From a bacterium (GTDB lineage: Bacteria > Desulfobacterota > Binatia > HRBIN30 > CADEER01), in assembly GCA_019637795.1 (NCBI GenBank), contig JAHBUY010000005.1:558001-622000 (forward strand): a DNA stretch of 64,000 nucleotides, read 5' to 3'. A model generated the notes under the pieces. That model was not told where the DNA came from. It made no database searches and worked only from the letters and a program-made list of their open reading frames with translations. This document shows positions 44,545-53,001 of the stretch, piece by piece. Each line of letters starts with the position of its first letter. Position 1 is the first letter of the stretch. The position numbers were made by a program, and so were the translations under genes.

Positions 44545-46416
44545 TCAGCGGCAGCGGACGCTGCGGCCGTCGGCGGTGCAGGTGGGAGACGCGGTGCCGC
44601 ACTGGCCGGTCTCGGCCGTCGGCGGATCGAGCACGACGGTGCCGGTGAGAGTCAGCGGCGGCGTGACGGCGTAGGCGCCGCGCCGGCCCTTGATGCGCAC
44701 GTCGATCAGCCCCGGCTGGCGGCTGGAGAGATCCTTGATCACCGCGCTAGTGATGCCGCTGATCGGCGCGCTGCGCCGATCGACGTAGCGCCAGCGTTTG
44801 CCGGTCGCCGAGGTACGCCAGCCGACCTTGGTCGCCCGATCGTAGGCGCCGCCGGGCAGCACGGCGTCGACGACCCTGGCGCCGGCGCCATTGCTGAGGA
44901 CGATGCCGATGCCGAAGGTCGGCGGATCGAGGGGCGGGCTGAAGGGGTGGGCGAGGAGCATGCGGCCGTTGAAGGCCAGCGCATCGTCGCCGCCGGGGGT
45001 GTCGAGACCGGCGATGCGGATCGCGGCGGCGGTCATCGCCGTGGCGCTGGTGCACGCCAGCGGACACGCCGGCAGCGGCCCTGGCGTGGGCAGCGGCGGC
45101 GGCGGATCGACCGGCGCCTCGGGAGCGACGACGAACGCCAGGGTCATGACGAACGGGCCGCGCGCCGGCGCCAGGCCCTCGCACAGCCCGGCCGGCCGGC
45201 CGAGGCTGCGGTTGCCGGTGAAGGTCGTGTTGGCGTGGCCGTGCACCCAGCGGTAGGGGTTCGGGTTGGCCGGGATGGTGGCGGCGTTGCCGGAGACGAT
45301 CGTGCCGCTGACCGGCTGGCCGAGCGCCGCGGTGCGCACCGGCGTGCCGATGACGATCGCCTGCTGCGCGCCGTCGCCGGTGAACTGGTTGTCGAGGATC
45401 TGGGTGTCGTCGTCCTCGACGCGGATGCCGTAGACGACGTTCTGGAAGACGTTGTCGCGGATGACGTTGGCGTCGGCGTAGTCGAGCGCGTAGCCGGGCG
45501 TGTACTTCGGGTCGCTGCAGTCCATCGGCGCGATGTTCTCGCCCATGCGCGCGGCGACCCAGATGCCGGTGGTGCCGCCGCCGAAGGTGTTGCGCGCGAT
45601 GGTGTTGCCGTCGGCGCCGTAGCGGCGCTCGAACCAGCGCTGCGGCCGCAGGTTCACGTACTCGCCGCAGTTCTTGTAGAGGAAGATGGCGCCGAAGGCG
45701 TTGCCGGAGAAGCGGTTGTCGACCACCGTGTTGAAGCGCGAGCCGTCGATCGACAGGCCCTCGCGGCCGGTGCCGTAGTACCAGAGGCCGCTGCCGCCCC
45801 CCTGGTCGAACGGCTGCCAGAACGGACCGTTCTCGCCGAAGCCGTTGCCCACGATGTCGTTGTCCTCGACGACGTTGTCCTTCGACCCGTGCTCCAGGTA
45901 GATGCCCGAGCTGCCCGAGCCCTCGACGCGCAGCCGGCGGATGGTGACGCCGGTGACGTAGCCGTCGACGAAGATGCCGACGCCGCGCGAATTCAGCAGC
46001 GTGCTGTCCTCGATGGTGATGTTGGAAAAGGCGTGGTCGTACTCGGCGCCCGGCGCCAGATCGCGGAAGCCGTCGCGGGTGATGCGGATGTTGTTGAGGA
46101 AGCCCTCGATCTGGCAGTTGCGGACGGTGACGTTGGACAGCGCCGTGTCGGTCGGCGCCGAGATCTCGATGCCGCGTTGCCGATCGGGGCCGTACAGGCG
46201 GGCCCCCTGGCAGTCGAGGGTGACGTCGGAGGCGAGGATCCGCACCCCGCGCGTCCAGGTGCAGGACGGATCGAGGTGCGAGCTCACCGTGACGTCGACC
46301 CGCTCGTTCGCGTGGCTGCAATCGATCAGTTGCGACCCCGGGTCCGGCGTCGCCCAGGCCGGCGCCACGAGCGCCAGCGCGACCAGCCCCCCCATCCCGA
46401 ACGAGAACGCGCGCAT
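44545..46416 (-). CDS. secreted parallel beta-helix (NosD-like) protein
   Basis: A 623-residue exported protein. It has a signal peptide (to about residue 22, AWATPD). A right-handed parallel beta-helix follows (about 35-420), with repeated units such as SNVTVRNCQIEGFLNNIRI, VTIRRLRVEGSGSSGIYL, NVVEDNDIVGNGFGENGPFW and NTIARNTFGGGTTGIWVAA. The C-terminal region (from CPLACTSATA, about 450-623) is a beta-sandwich like the extra domain on the phosphatase at 31120. Proteins of this fold bind or cleave polysaccharides; no catalytic residues were assigned. It sits 144 bp before the tRNA-Leu gene. Confidence 0.75.
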   Translation of the reverse strand: MRAFSFGMGGLVALALVAPAWATPDPGSQLIDCSHANERVDVTVSSHLDPSCTWTRGVRILASDVTLDCQGARLYGPDRQRGIEISAPTDTALSNVTVRNCQIEGFLNNIRITRDGFRDLAPGAEYDHAFSNITIEDSTLLNSRGVGIFVDGYVTGVTIRRLRVEGSGSSGIYLEHGSKDNVVEDNDIVGNGFGENGPFWQPFDQGGGSGLWYYGTGREGLSIDGSRFNTVVDNRFSGNAFGAIFLYKNCGEYVNLRPQRWFERRYGADGNTIARNTFGGGTTGIWVAARMGENIAPMDCSDPKYTPGYALDYADANVIRDNVFQNVVYGIRVEDDDTQILDNQFTGDGAQQAIVIGTPVRTAALGQPVSGTIVSGNAATIPANPNPYRWVHGHANTTFTGNRSLGRPAGLCEGLAPARGPFVMTLAFVVAPEAPVDPPPPLPTPGPLPACPLACTSATAMTAAAIRIAGLDTPGGDDALAFNGRMLLAHPFSPPLDPPTFGIGIVLSNGAGARVVDAVLPGGAYDRATKVGWRTSATGKRWRYVDRRSAPISGITSAVIKDLSSRQPGLIDVRIKGRRGAYAVTPPLTLTGTVVLDPPTAETGQCGTASPTCTADGRSVRCR

Positions 46417-46560
46417 CCCCTGCCGCTAGGGGGGCGGCGCGAGTGAGTCAAGCCGTAACGAGCCAAACCGCCGCCACCCGCGCCTCATCGGCGCCGTCGC
46501 CGACCTCGTCTTGACGCCCGCCAGCCCCGCCGCTATTTCCGTCACCTCCGACGCGCCCAC

Positions 46561-46806
<246 letters not shown>

Positions 46807-46886
46807 GGCGGCGCCTCATCGTGTTCACGCCAGCGGTGAGTGCTGTGGAGAGTACGTGTCCTTCACGGCGTAAAGCCCACGCATTG

Positions 46887-47294
46887 TCAGGCCGTCCAAT
46901 CGACGGTCGTGAGCCCCTCGATGGCGCTGAAGTCGCTGTCACGGGTTACCAGAGTGGCACCCAGGGCTGATGCCGTGGCGGCGATCCAGAGGTCGTTTTC
47001 ATCGAGCGCGAGCCCTTGCTGCTCGCGAGTCCGCTTCATGTGTGCGTAGGCGTCGCCGGCAGACTCGGGCACGGGCTCGCACGCGATGGTGGCGAAGAAC
47101 GGTGCCGCCTGCTTCGTCAGGTCCTCGCGCCGACGACCTTGCGGAAGGCGGGCAAGCCCGTAGAGAATCTCGCCCCGAACGATCGAGCAGATGACCACCT
47201 TGTCGTTCGGACCGAGCACTGCAAGCTGCGCCGCAACACGCGGGTTCTTGCGCATGAGGTCGGAAACCGCGTTGGAGTCCAGCAGGAAGAGCAA
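46887..47294 (-). CDS. VapC-type PIN-domain toxin
   Basis: A 135-residue PIN-domain ribonuclease. Acidic metal-site residues are D6 (LLDSNAVSD), E42 (RGEILYG), D101 (ENDLWIAATA) and D119 (TRDSDF). VapC toxins cleave tRNA or rRNA when freed from their antitoxin. Translation probably starts at a TTG at 47294, 8 bases after GAGGAG. The cognate antitoxin frame lies 1.1 kb upstream beyond an IS630 element. Without the IS, the antitoxin would stop 9 bp before this TTG, giving a normal vapBC operon. With the IS present, its expression is probably changed. Confidence 0.85.
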   Translation of the reverse strand: MLFLLDSNAVSDLMRKNPRVAAQLAVLGPNDKVVICSIVRGEILYGLARLPQGRRREDLTKQAAPFFATIACEPVPESAGDAYAHMKRTREQQGLALDENDLWIAATASALGATLVTRDSDFSAIEGLTTVDWTA

Positions 47295-47347
47295 GGCGGC
47301 TCCTCACGCGTTCCCGGCGTCGAATAATCCTTCCGCGTGCGTGGCTA

Positions 47348-48441
47348 TTGAGTATCGTAAAATATAGTGACATTGAGCGGCGGATGTGATACACGACGAT
47401 CCATGGGAAATCCGGCGGGGGTGAAGCGGGATTTTGATGAGTTGGAACGGCGGCGACTGGAGGCCGCGCGGTTACTGAAGGCCGGGGTGAAACCGGCCGA
47501 GGTGGCGCGGCGGGTGGGCGTCCATCGCCAGTCGGTGAGTCGCTGGGTGCAGCAGTTGGCGACCCACGGGCGGGCCGGGCTGAAGAAGGCGGGGCGCGCG
47601 GGGCGCCCACCGCGCCTGACCGCCTCGCAACGCCGCCAGCTCGAACGCGCCCTGCAGCGCGGCCCGGAAGCGCTCGGATACCCCACCGGGTTGTGGACCA
47701 CCGGGCGCGTCGCGGAGCTGATCGAGCAGGAGTTCGCGGAGCGCTTCCATCCCGGCCACGTCTGGCGCTTGCTCCGGCAGCTCGGGTGGAGCTGCCAGCG
47801 GCCGACCGGGCGCGCCCTGGAGCGCGACGAAGCCCGTATCCGCTGGTGGAAACGCGAGCACTGGCCCGCCCTTAAAAAAAAGCCCGCCGCGAGCGGCGCA
47901 CCATCGTCTTCATCGATGAAAGCGGACTCAGTGAGCGCCCGCACCGCTGTCGGACATGGGCGCCGCGGGGGCAGACCCCGGTCCTCCAGTATCACTTCCA
48001 CTGGAAGACGCTCTCGGCGATCGCGGGCGTAACGTGGTGGCAGTTCTACTTCCGGCTGTACCCCGGCACGATCAAGAGTCCGGAGATCGTCGACTTCTTG
48101 GGCCGTCTCCAACGGGCCCTCCCCGGCAAGCTGCTCATCATCTGGGATGGGCTGCGGCAGCACCGCAGTCGACTGGTGAAGGACTTCATCGCTCGCCAGC
48201 GCGGCGCGATTCACCTGGAGTACCTGCCCGCCTACGCGCCGGAGCTGAACCCCGTGGAATACATCTGGGGGTACTGGAAGAAGCATGAGCTGCCCAACTT
48301 CTGTCCGAAGGACTTCTCGCAGCTCACCACCGTGGCGCGCCGCGCCTTGCGCCGAATGCAGCGCCGCCCCACGCTGGTGACCGCCTTCTGGCAGCAAGCG
48401 GAGCTGTTCTAGATCCCGTCACTATATTCTGCGAGACTCAA
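47348..48441 (+). mobile_element. IS630-family insertion sequence (1094 bp)
   Basis: The 24-bp terminal inverted repeats match at 21 positions. The left begins TTGAGTATCGTAAAATATAG; the right, on the other strand, begins TTGAGTCTCGCAGAATATAG. TA dinucleotides flank both ends (47346-47347 and 48442-48443), the target duplication of this family. A transposase split by a -1 frameshift fills the element. It is inserted in the 3' end of a VapB-type antitoxin gene. Confidence 0.85.
47403..48412 (+). CDS. IS630-family transposase, two frames joined by -1 frameshift
   Basis: The first frame (47403-48032) encodes an N-terminal HTH (VGVHRQSVSRWVQQL), the linker domain and LEQEFAERFHPGHVWRLLRQ-like sequence. 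The second frame (active from 47882 to 48412) encodes the DDE catalytic part: TIVFIDESGL (first Asp), LLIIWDGLRQHRS (second Asp), and PAYAPELNPVEYIW (Glu). The frames join at a run of eight A (47874-47881) forming the slippery heptamer A AAA AAG (47876-47882). This site is used for programmed -1 frameshifting in many IS elements and dnaX. The combined protein would be about 336 residues, normal for the family. The alternative is a decay frameshift, but the perfect heptamer favours programmed use. Confidence 0.8.
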
Positions 48442-48666
48442 TAGCTTGCCAGCCTCGATCATGCGTTCCAGCTCATCGACATCACCCGGATTGAGATTCG
48501 GCAGAGCGTGCATGGCCTGCAGGACAGCCTGGGGTGACCCCGCCGTCGTCTCGTCGACAGCGCGGACGATTACCTCGACCGCCCCTCGGATCTCGGACAG
48601 CGGTTCATCCAATTCGATGTGGCATGGGTCATTGAGTTTCCCGCGAACAACAACCGCTCGTAGCAT
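48409..48666 (-). CDS. VapB-type antitoxin, 3' end replaced by IS630
   Basis: An 85-residue frame, start ATG 48666. The first 75 residues are host sequence with an N-terminal beta-rich DNA-binding-like part (VRGKLNDPCHIELDEPL) and a C-terminal segment DVDELERMIEAGKL. The last ten residues (SLAEYSDGI region) come from the IS end. If the IS and one TA copy are removed, the frame continues as ATHAEGLFDAGNA and stops at 47304, making 88 residues and sitting 9 bp ahead of the PIN toxin. The interruption removes the likely toxin-binding tail, so it may be weakened or inactive. Confidence 0.7.
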   Translation of the reverse strand: MLRAVVVRGKLNDPCHIELDEPLSEIRGAVEVIVRAVDETTAGSPQAVLQAMHALPNLNPGDVDELERMIEAGKLLSLAEYSDGI

Positions 48667-48802
48667 GACTCACCTCTCGCTTCCCGCCGCGAAATCATAC
48701 CCCGCGCAATCCCGTGAGGCCACGCCGAGAGCTGCCGTCACGACGCCGAGCTGGACCCCGATCCCGAACGACCCGTGGTGAATCAACGATCAGCGTCTTC
48801 GA

Positions 48803-48825
48803 AATTGTCCCCTGCGGGGACAATT
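48803..48825. repeat. perfect hairpin AATTGTCCCC-TGC-GGGGACAATT
   Basis: A 10-bp stem with a TGC loop, stable on either strand. It may be a terminator or a relic of a mobile-element end. No gene ends immediately beside it (the antitoxin starts at 48666, and the BON lipoprotein stop is at 49013). Confidence 0.5.
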
Positions 48826-48895
48826 CGTGGCGCCTGACGGCGCTGCCTCGCGGTCTAAGAGATCAGATTCACTCTGGTTCTCTGGCCCCGGACTC

Positions 48896-48918
48896 GGGTT
48901 CGAGTCCCTCTTTCGCAT
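48896..48918 (+). repeat. att-like degenerate copy of tRNA-Leu 3' end
   Basis: GGGTTCGAGTCCCTCTTTCG plus CAT. It matches the tRNA-Leu 3' end at 46622-46645 with two substitutions and one gap. The T-stem is no longer complementary, so this is not a working tRNA. It may be the right attachment site of an old integration. Confidence 0.4.
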
Positions 48919-49012
48919 TCAGCTCGCTCAGGCGCGTTCGACCACCTCTCCGGCCGCCGGCGCGCTACCCCCTCTCGCAACCCGACCCGGGGTCCGCCGG
49001 GCGATCGCGGGA

Positions 49013-49621
49013 TCACAGCACGCGCAGCCGCTTCTCGTATCCGGGCTCCGGCAGGAGGAGGAAGTTCGTGACGCCGGAGACGCCGCCGACGCCCTGCGCG
49101 GCGGCAACGGCGGCATCGACGGCGGCCTGGTCGGCCACGACGCCGAGCAGCACCACCTCGCCGGCGAGCACGTCGATGTCGATCTGGGTCACCCGATCGC
49201 CGGCGGCGGCGAGCGCCGCCTTCACCTCGCCCTCGATTGCGAGGTCGGTGGCGGTCGACGAGCTGGCCGGCTGCTGGGGCAGGTACGTCGCGACCGAGCG
49301 CACGCCGGCGACGCCCTGCGCGGCGCTGACGACGCCCTGCCGCTGCGCGTCGCTCGTCACGAAGCCGACCAGGTAGGCGTGCCCCATGTAGACGTACGGC
49401 GTGACATGGACCACCGCCTCGGGCGCGGCCGCCAGCAGGGCTTCGCGCAACGCGATCTTGAGTCGGTCGTCCGCGGCTTGCGCGGGTGCGCTCTCCTCGC
49501 TCGCCGCCGCCTTGGCCATGGCGCGATACGGGCGCATGCCGCCACACCCGGCGAGCAGAGAGAGCCCGGCGATACACGCGAGCGCGGCGCACGCATTCCG
49601 GCGACGTCGACGGGTTCCCAT
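49013..49621 (-). CDS. BON-domain lipoprotein
   Basis: A 202-residue lipoprotein with lipobox LLAGC near residue 25 and a strong GGGGAGGT ribosome site before ATG 49621. Two BON domains follow (about 50-125 and 130-202). Each has the pattern of an alpha-helix, beta strands and a conserved G in VxLxGxV (for example AYLVGFVTSD and VVLLGVVADQ). BON domains bind phospholipid, and OsmY/DolP-type proteins support outer-membrane integrity. Most likely located in the periplasm, anchored to a membrane. Confidence 0.88.
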   Translation of the reverse strand: MGTRRRRRNACAALACIAGLSLLAGCGGMRPYRAMAKAAASEESAPAQAADDRLKIALREALLAAAPEAVVHVTPYVYMGHAYLVGFVTSDAQRQGVVSAAQGVAGVRSVATYLPQQPASSSTATDLAIEGEVKAALAAAGDRVTQIDIDVLAGEVVLLGVVADQAAVDAAVAAAQGVGGVSGVTNFLLLPEPGYEKRLRVL

Positions 49622-49995
49622 ATCACCTCCCCAGTGTCGGCGATCGTGTACCACGGGGGCGCGTCACCGCCACAGCGAAAGCGGCGGGACCCAACCGCAC
49701 GGTCGCGATGCCCCGTCCGGCGGAACCGGCGCCGCCCGTCACCTCCGGCGACACCCTGGCCGCCGTCCCAGCGCACCACCGATCCGTTCAGCGTCGGCCG
49801 CCGCCTCGGTGCCGTGAATGAGCACTTCGCCTCGCTCGACATGGGCTGCCGGCCTTCCCTGGTTGAACGGTGCATCGTGGCCCGCACCGTGGCGTTCATC
49901 CCGACGAGCCGAGGGCAGCGGATGCGATGCGCGGCGCGCGCCGGCCGTCGGCCCGCTCGCCGGGCGCCGCGGCGCGCGAGCGTGCCCGATGTCCG
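49622..49995. other. 374-bp spacer with no gene seen
   Basis: Between the start of the BON lipoprotein and the stop of the WYL regulator. I found no convincing reading frame, tRNA, strong hairpin or repeat; it probably holds the lipoprotein promoter. Confidence 0.4.
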
Positions 49996-51045
49996 TCACG
50001 CCGACGCGGGATAGAGGGATGCCATCGACCGGACCGTCGCCGCGATCTCCGCCCGCAGCTCGGGCGGGCGCAGCACCTGGACGTAGGCGCCGAAGCCGAG
50101 GATCCAGTGCTTCAGCTCTTCGGTGCCGCGCACGGTCATCGACAGCACCGTCCGGCCGTCGCGCCGGCGCTGGAAGCGCTGCGTCGGGTGGATCCGCCGC
50201 GCCCGCAGATAGGCCGCGGTCTCGGCGTTCATGATCAGCAGCTCGACCCTGGTCTCCGGTCCGTCGACGATGCCGAAGATGCCTTCGGTGTGGCGCTGCG
50301 GCGAGTAGCGCTTCGGATACGCGAACCGTTCCGGCAGGCGCTCGGCGCTGCGGACGCGCTCGACCGCGAGGGTGACGATCTTCTCGCCGCGGTGGCTCCG
50401 ACCGACCAGGTACAGTCCGCCGCGGTACATCAGCAGCGTGTACGGCTCGAATTCGTGCGTCTTGCCGCGCCCGAGCAGGCCGCCGTAGTCGATGCGCAGC
50501 TTCTGCTCGTAGACGAGAGCCTGGACGATGGCGTCGAGCTGGTCGTCGCAGGCGCGGTAGTCCTTCACCGCGTAGGGGACGACGAAGAACTTCTTCTCGA
50601 AGTCGGCGAGCCGCCGGCGGTGCGCCCCCGGCAGGGCGCGCGCGAAGCGCTCCCAGAGGTCCTCGATGCCGTCCTTGATGACCGTGCCGTCGAGAAACTG
50701 GAACACCGCCAGCGCGAAGTAGAACGACAGCACCTGGAAGACGGTGGAGTCGGGCCGCTGCGCCGCGTCGGCGATGCGCAGCAACCGCCTCCCGCCGCGC
50801 GAGATCGCCTCGATCAGCGGCCGCTCCTCGGCGTCCACCAACTCGCGGCGACAGACGGCGATGTACCGCAGCAGCGTGCGCTCCGAGATGCCCAACGCGT
50901 CGCCGATGGCGGCGAAGCTCCAGCCGTGCGGCCGCTCCAGCAGCCCGAGGAGCAGCCGCGCCATGCGGATCGCGTCGCCATACGACGGCGCCCGCGCCCT
51001 GTCGCCGCCGGCTCCCTTGCGACGTGCCCTCGCTCGTCCCGCCAT
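49996..51045 (-). CDS. WYL-domain transcriptional regulator
   Basis: A 349-residue regulator of the YafY/PafBC type. A basic N-terminus leads to an HTH (about 25-65; WSFAAIGDALGISERTLLRYI), then a central helical region and a C-terminal WYL domain (about 175-265; LRIDYGGLLGRGKTHEFEPY and LYLVGRS). A C-terminal extension follows. WYL domains sense nucleic acid or small ligands. It is divergent from the P450 gene at 51238, so it may control that gene through the 192-bp spacer. Confidence 0.88.
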   Translation of the reverse strand: MAGRARARRKGAGGDRARAPSYGDAIRMARLLLGLLERPHGWSFAAIGDALGISERTLLRYIAVCRRELVDAEERPLIEAISRGGRRLLRIADAAQRPDSTVFQVLSFYFALAVFQFLDGTVIKDGIEDLWERFARALPGAHRRRLADFEKKFFVVPYAVKDYRACDDQLDAIVQALVYEQKLRIDYGGLLGRGKTHEFEPYTLLMYRGGLYLVGRSHRGEKIVTLAVERVRSAERLPERFAYPKRYSPQRHTEGIFGIVDGPETRVELLIMNAETAAYLRARRIHPTQRFQRRRDGRTVLSMTVRGTEELKHWILGFGAYVQVLRPPELRAEIAATVRSMASLYPASA

Positions 51046-51237
51046 TCCCCCTCCGCTCGGCGCACCGAATCGCGCGCCGATCGCGCTGTCAACCGGCGGC
51101 GGCGCCGGGCGGGGCGATCGGCCGTGCCGCCCCGCGGCCGGCGCGCACCAGCAGTCCGTGGGCGCCCATGTCCGTGGGCGCCGATTGCAAGGCGCCGCCG
51201 CGCCTGCCAGAAAGCGCCGCCGGGGAGAGGACCGCCC

Positions 51238-52425
51238 ATGCCCGAGCATCCACGCCATCCGGCCATCGCGCTCACCGACGGCGCCTTCTACGCCGCCGAT
51301 CCGCATCCCCACTTCGACTGGATGCGCGCCCGGGCGCCCGTCTACTGGGATGAGGCCGGCCAGGTCTGGGGCATCACCGCCCATGCCGACGTGCTCGCCG
51401 TTTCGAAGGATGCGAGCACGTTCTGCAGCGGCAACGGCATCCGCCCCGACCAGCCGCCGATGCCCTACATGATCGACCTCGACGATCCGATGCACCGGCG
51501 GCGCCGCGGCCTGGTGAGCCGGGGCTTCACGCCGCGCCGCGTCCTCGACCGCGAGGCGCGCGTGCGCGCCATCGCGGTCGAGCTGATCGAACGCGCGCGC
51601 GAGCGCGGCCGCTTCGATTTCGTCGCCGACGTCGCGGCGTGGCTGCCGCTGATCGTGATCGGCGACATGCTCGGCATCGAGCCCGCCGACCACGCCCGCC
51701 TGCTGGCCTGGTCGGAGGCGATGATCCTCGGCGCCGGCGCCACCGATCTCGACCACATCCTGGGCGCCGCCAGCGCCTTCGAGGAATACTGCGCCTACCA
51801 GCGCGACGTCATCGCCGATCGACACGCCCATCCGCGCGACGATCTGGTCAGCATCCTCGTCCACGCCGAGATCGACGGCACCCGCCTGAGCGACGACGAG
51901 CTGCTGATGGAGAGCCTGCTCATCCTCATCGGCGGCGACGAGACGACCCGCCACGTCCTCAGCGGCGGCATGTACGAGCTCCTGCGCCACCCCGAACAGC
52001 TCCGTCTGCTGGCCCGCGAGCCGGCGCGCATCCCGACCGCCGTGGAGGAGATGCTGCGCTGGGTGAGCCCGATCCAGAACATGGCGCGCAGCGCGACGCG
52101 CGACGTCGAGCTGGGCGGCCAACGCATCGCCGCCGGGCAGAAGCTGCTGCTCCTCTATCCGGCCGCCAACCGCGACCCGGCCGTGTTCCGCGATCCGCAT
52201 CGCTTCGATGTCGAGCGCACGCCCAACGAACACGTCGCCTTCGGCATCGGCGGGCACTTCTGCCTCGGCGCCAACCTCGCCCGGCTCGAGCTGCGGGTGT
52301 TCTTCGAGGAGCTGCTGCGCCGCATGCCCACCCTCGAGCTGGCGAGCGCGGCGCTGCCGCCGCGCCGCCCGTCGAACTTCATCTGCGGCATCGAGAGCCT
52401 GCCGGTCGAGTGGCGCGCCGGCTGA
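51238..52425 (+). CDS. cytochrome P450
   Basis: A 395-residue soluble P450. The I-helix motif GGDETT is at 232-237, E-x-x-R as EEMLR (270-274), and the haem-binding FGIGGHFCLG with Cys342. It looks like the bacterial CYP125/142-type or CYP107-like class; the substrate is unknown. A GGGGAGAGG ribosome site precedes ATG 51238. P450 needs ferredoxin partners, which are not in the window. The WYL regulator beside it, divergent, is a candidate controller. Confidence 0.93.
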   Translation: MPEHPRHPAIALTDGAFYAADPHPHFDWMRARAPVYWDEAGQVWGITAHADVLAVSKDASTFCSGNGIRPDQPPMPYMIDLDDPMHRRRRGLVSRGFTPRRVLDREARVRAIAVELIERARERGRFDFVADVAAWLPLIVIGDMLGIEPADHARLLAWSEAMILGAGATDLDHILGAASAFEEYCAYQRDVIADRHAHPRDDLVSILVHAEIDGTRLSDDELLMESLLILIGGDETTRHVLSGGMYELLRHPEQLRLLAREPARIPTAVEEMLRWVSPIQNMARSATRDVELGGQRIAAGQKLLLLYPAANRDPAVFRDPHRFDVERTPNEHVAFGIGGHFCLGANLARLELRVFFEELLRRMPTLELASAALPPRRPSNFICGIESLPVEWRAG

Positions 52426-52488
52426 TCCCGGCGCGGCCTTGCGATGGCCGCGACCCGCCGGTAGGTCTCGGCGCCGGAGGGACGTCTG

Positions 52489-52950
52489 ATGGTCGCGCTG
52501 CCACTGGTCGGGGGATGCCAATGCGGCGCCGTGCGCTACGAGGTCACGCAGCCGCCGCTGATGATCTACAACTGCCACTGCACCAACTGTCAGAAGATCG
52601 GCGGCGGCGCGTTCTCGACCCCGATCACGGTCATGGAAGCGAGCTTCGCCTTCACCCACGGTGAGCCGCGGCGCCACGAGTGGCTCTCGGATGCGGGCAA
52701 TCGGCGCTTCGGGTGGTACTGCGGCGACTGCGGCAGCCGCATCGCCCACGGCCAGACGCCGTCCTCCGGCGTCCTCAGCGTGCGCAGCGGCACCCTCGAC
52801 GACACCAGTTGGATCGAGCCGGTCGGCGACATCTGGACGCGCAGCGCCCAGCCCTGGGTGACCTTCGGCGACCGCCTGCGCGCGGAGCGCCAGCCGACGG
52901 ATTACGCGCCGTTCGTCGAACGCTTCCGCGCCCAGCGACGATTCGCCTGA
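52489..52950 (+). CDS. GFA-family (CENP-V domain) zinc protein
   Basis: A 153-residue protein of the glutathione-dependent formaldehyde-activating-like family. Zn ligands are arranged as GGCQCGAVRY near residue 8, NCHCTNCQK near 28-36, and CGDCGSRIAHG near 78. The family name comes from Gfa of Paracoccus, but most members have unknown substrate. It has a GGAGGGAC ribosome site and lies 63 bp after the P450, so the two may be one transcript. Confidence 0.9.
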   Translation: MVALPLVGGCQCGAVRYEVTQPPLMIYNCHCTNCQKIGGGAFSTPITVMEASFAFTHGEPRRHEWLSDAGNRRFGWYCGDCGSRIAHGQTPSSGVLSVRSGTLDDTSWIEPVGDIWTRSAQPWVTFGDRLRAERQPTDYAPFVERFRAQRRFA

Positions 52951-53001
52951 CCGCGCCGGGGCGCCGCGGCCCGGCGTCCCATTCCGCCGCGGCGCGCCGC
53001 C

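Larger units (their letters stand above)
48667..49012. other. 346-bp non-coding spacer with hairpin and tRNA-like debris
   Basis: There is no convincing gene. It holds a 10-bp perfect hairpin with a 3-base loop (48803-48825), a degenerate tRNA-like tail (48860-48918), and otherwise unremarkable sequence. It marks the right edge of the accessory patch after the tRNA. Confidence 0.5.

Noticed and set aside
46886..48667. Taking the whole vapBC-IS region as a composite transposon
   Set aside because: Only one IS copy with its own terminal repeats and TA duplication is present; there is no second flanking element.
48841..48918. A second tRNA gene
   Set aside because: Only a tRNA-like 3' part is recognisable; the T-stem does not pair fully and no matching 5' acceptor strand GCGAAAG is present.
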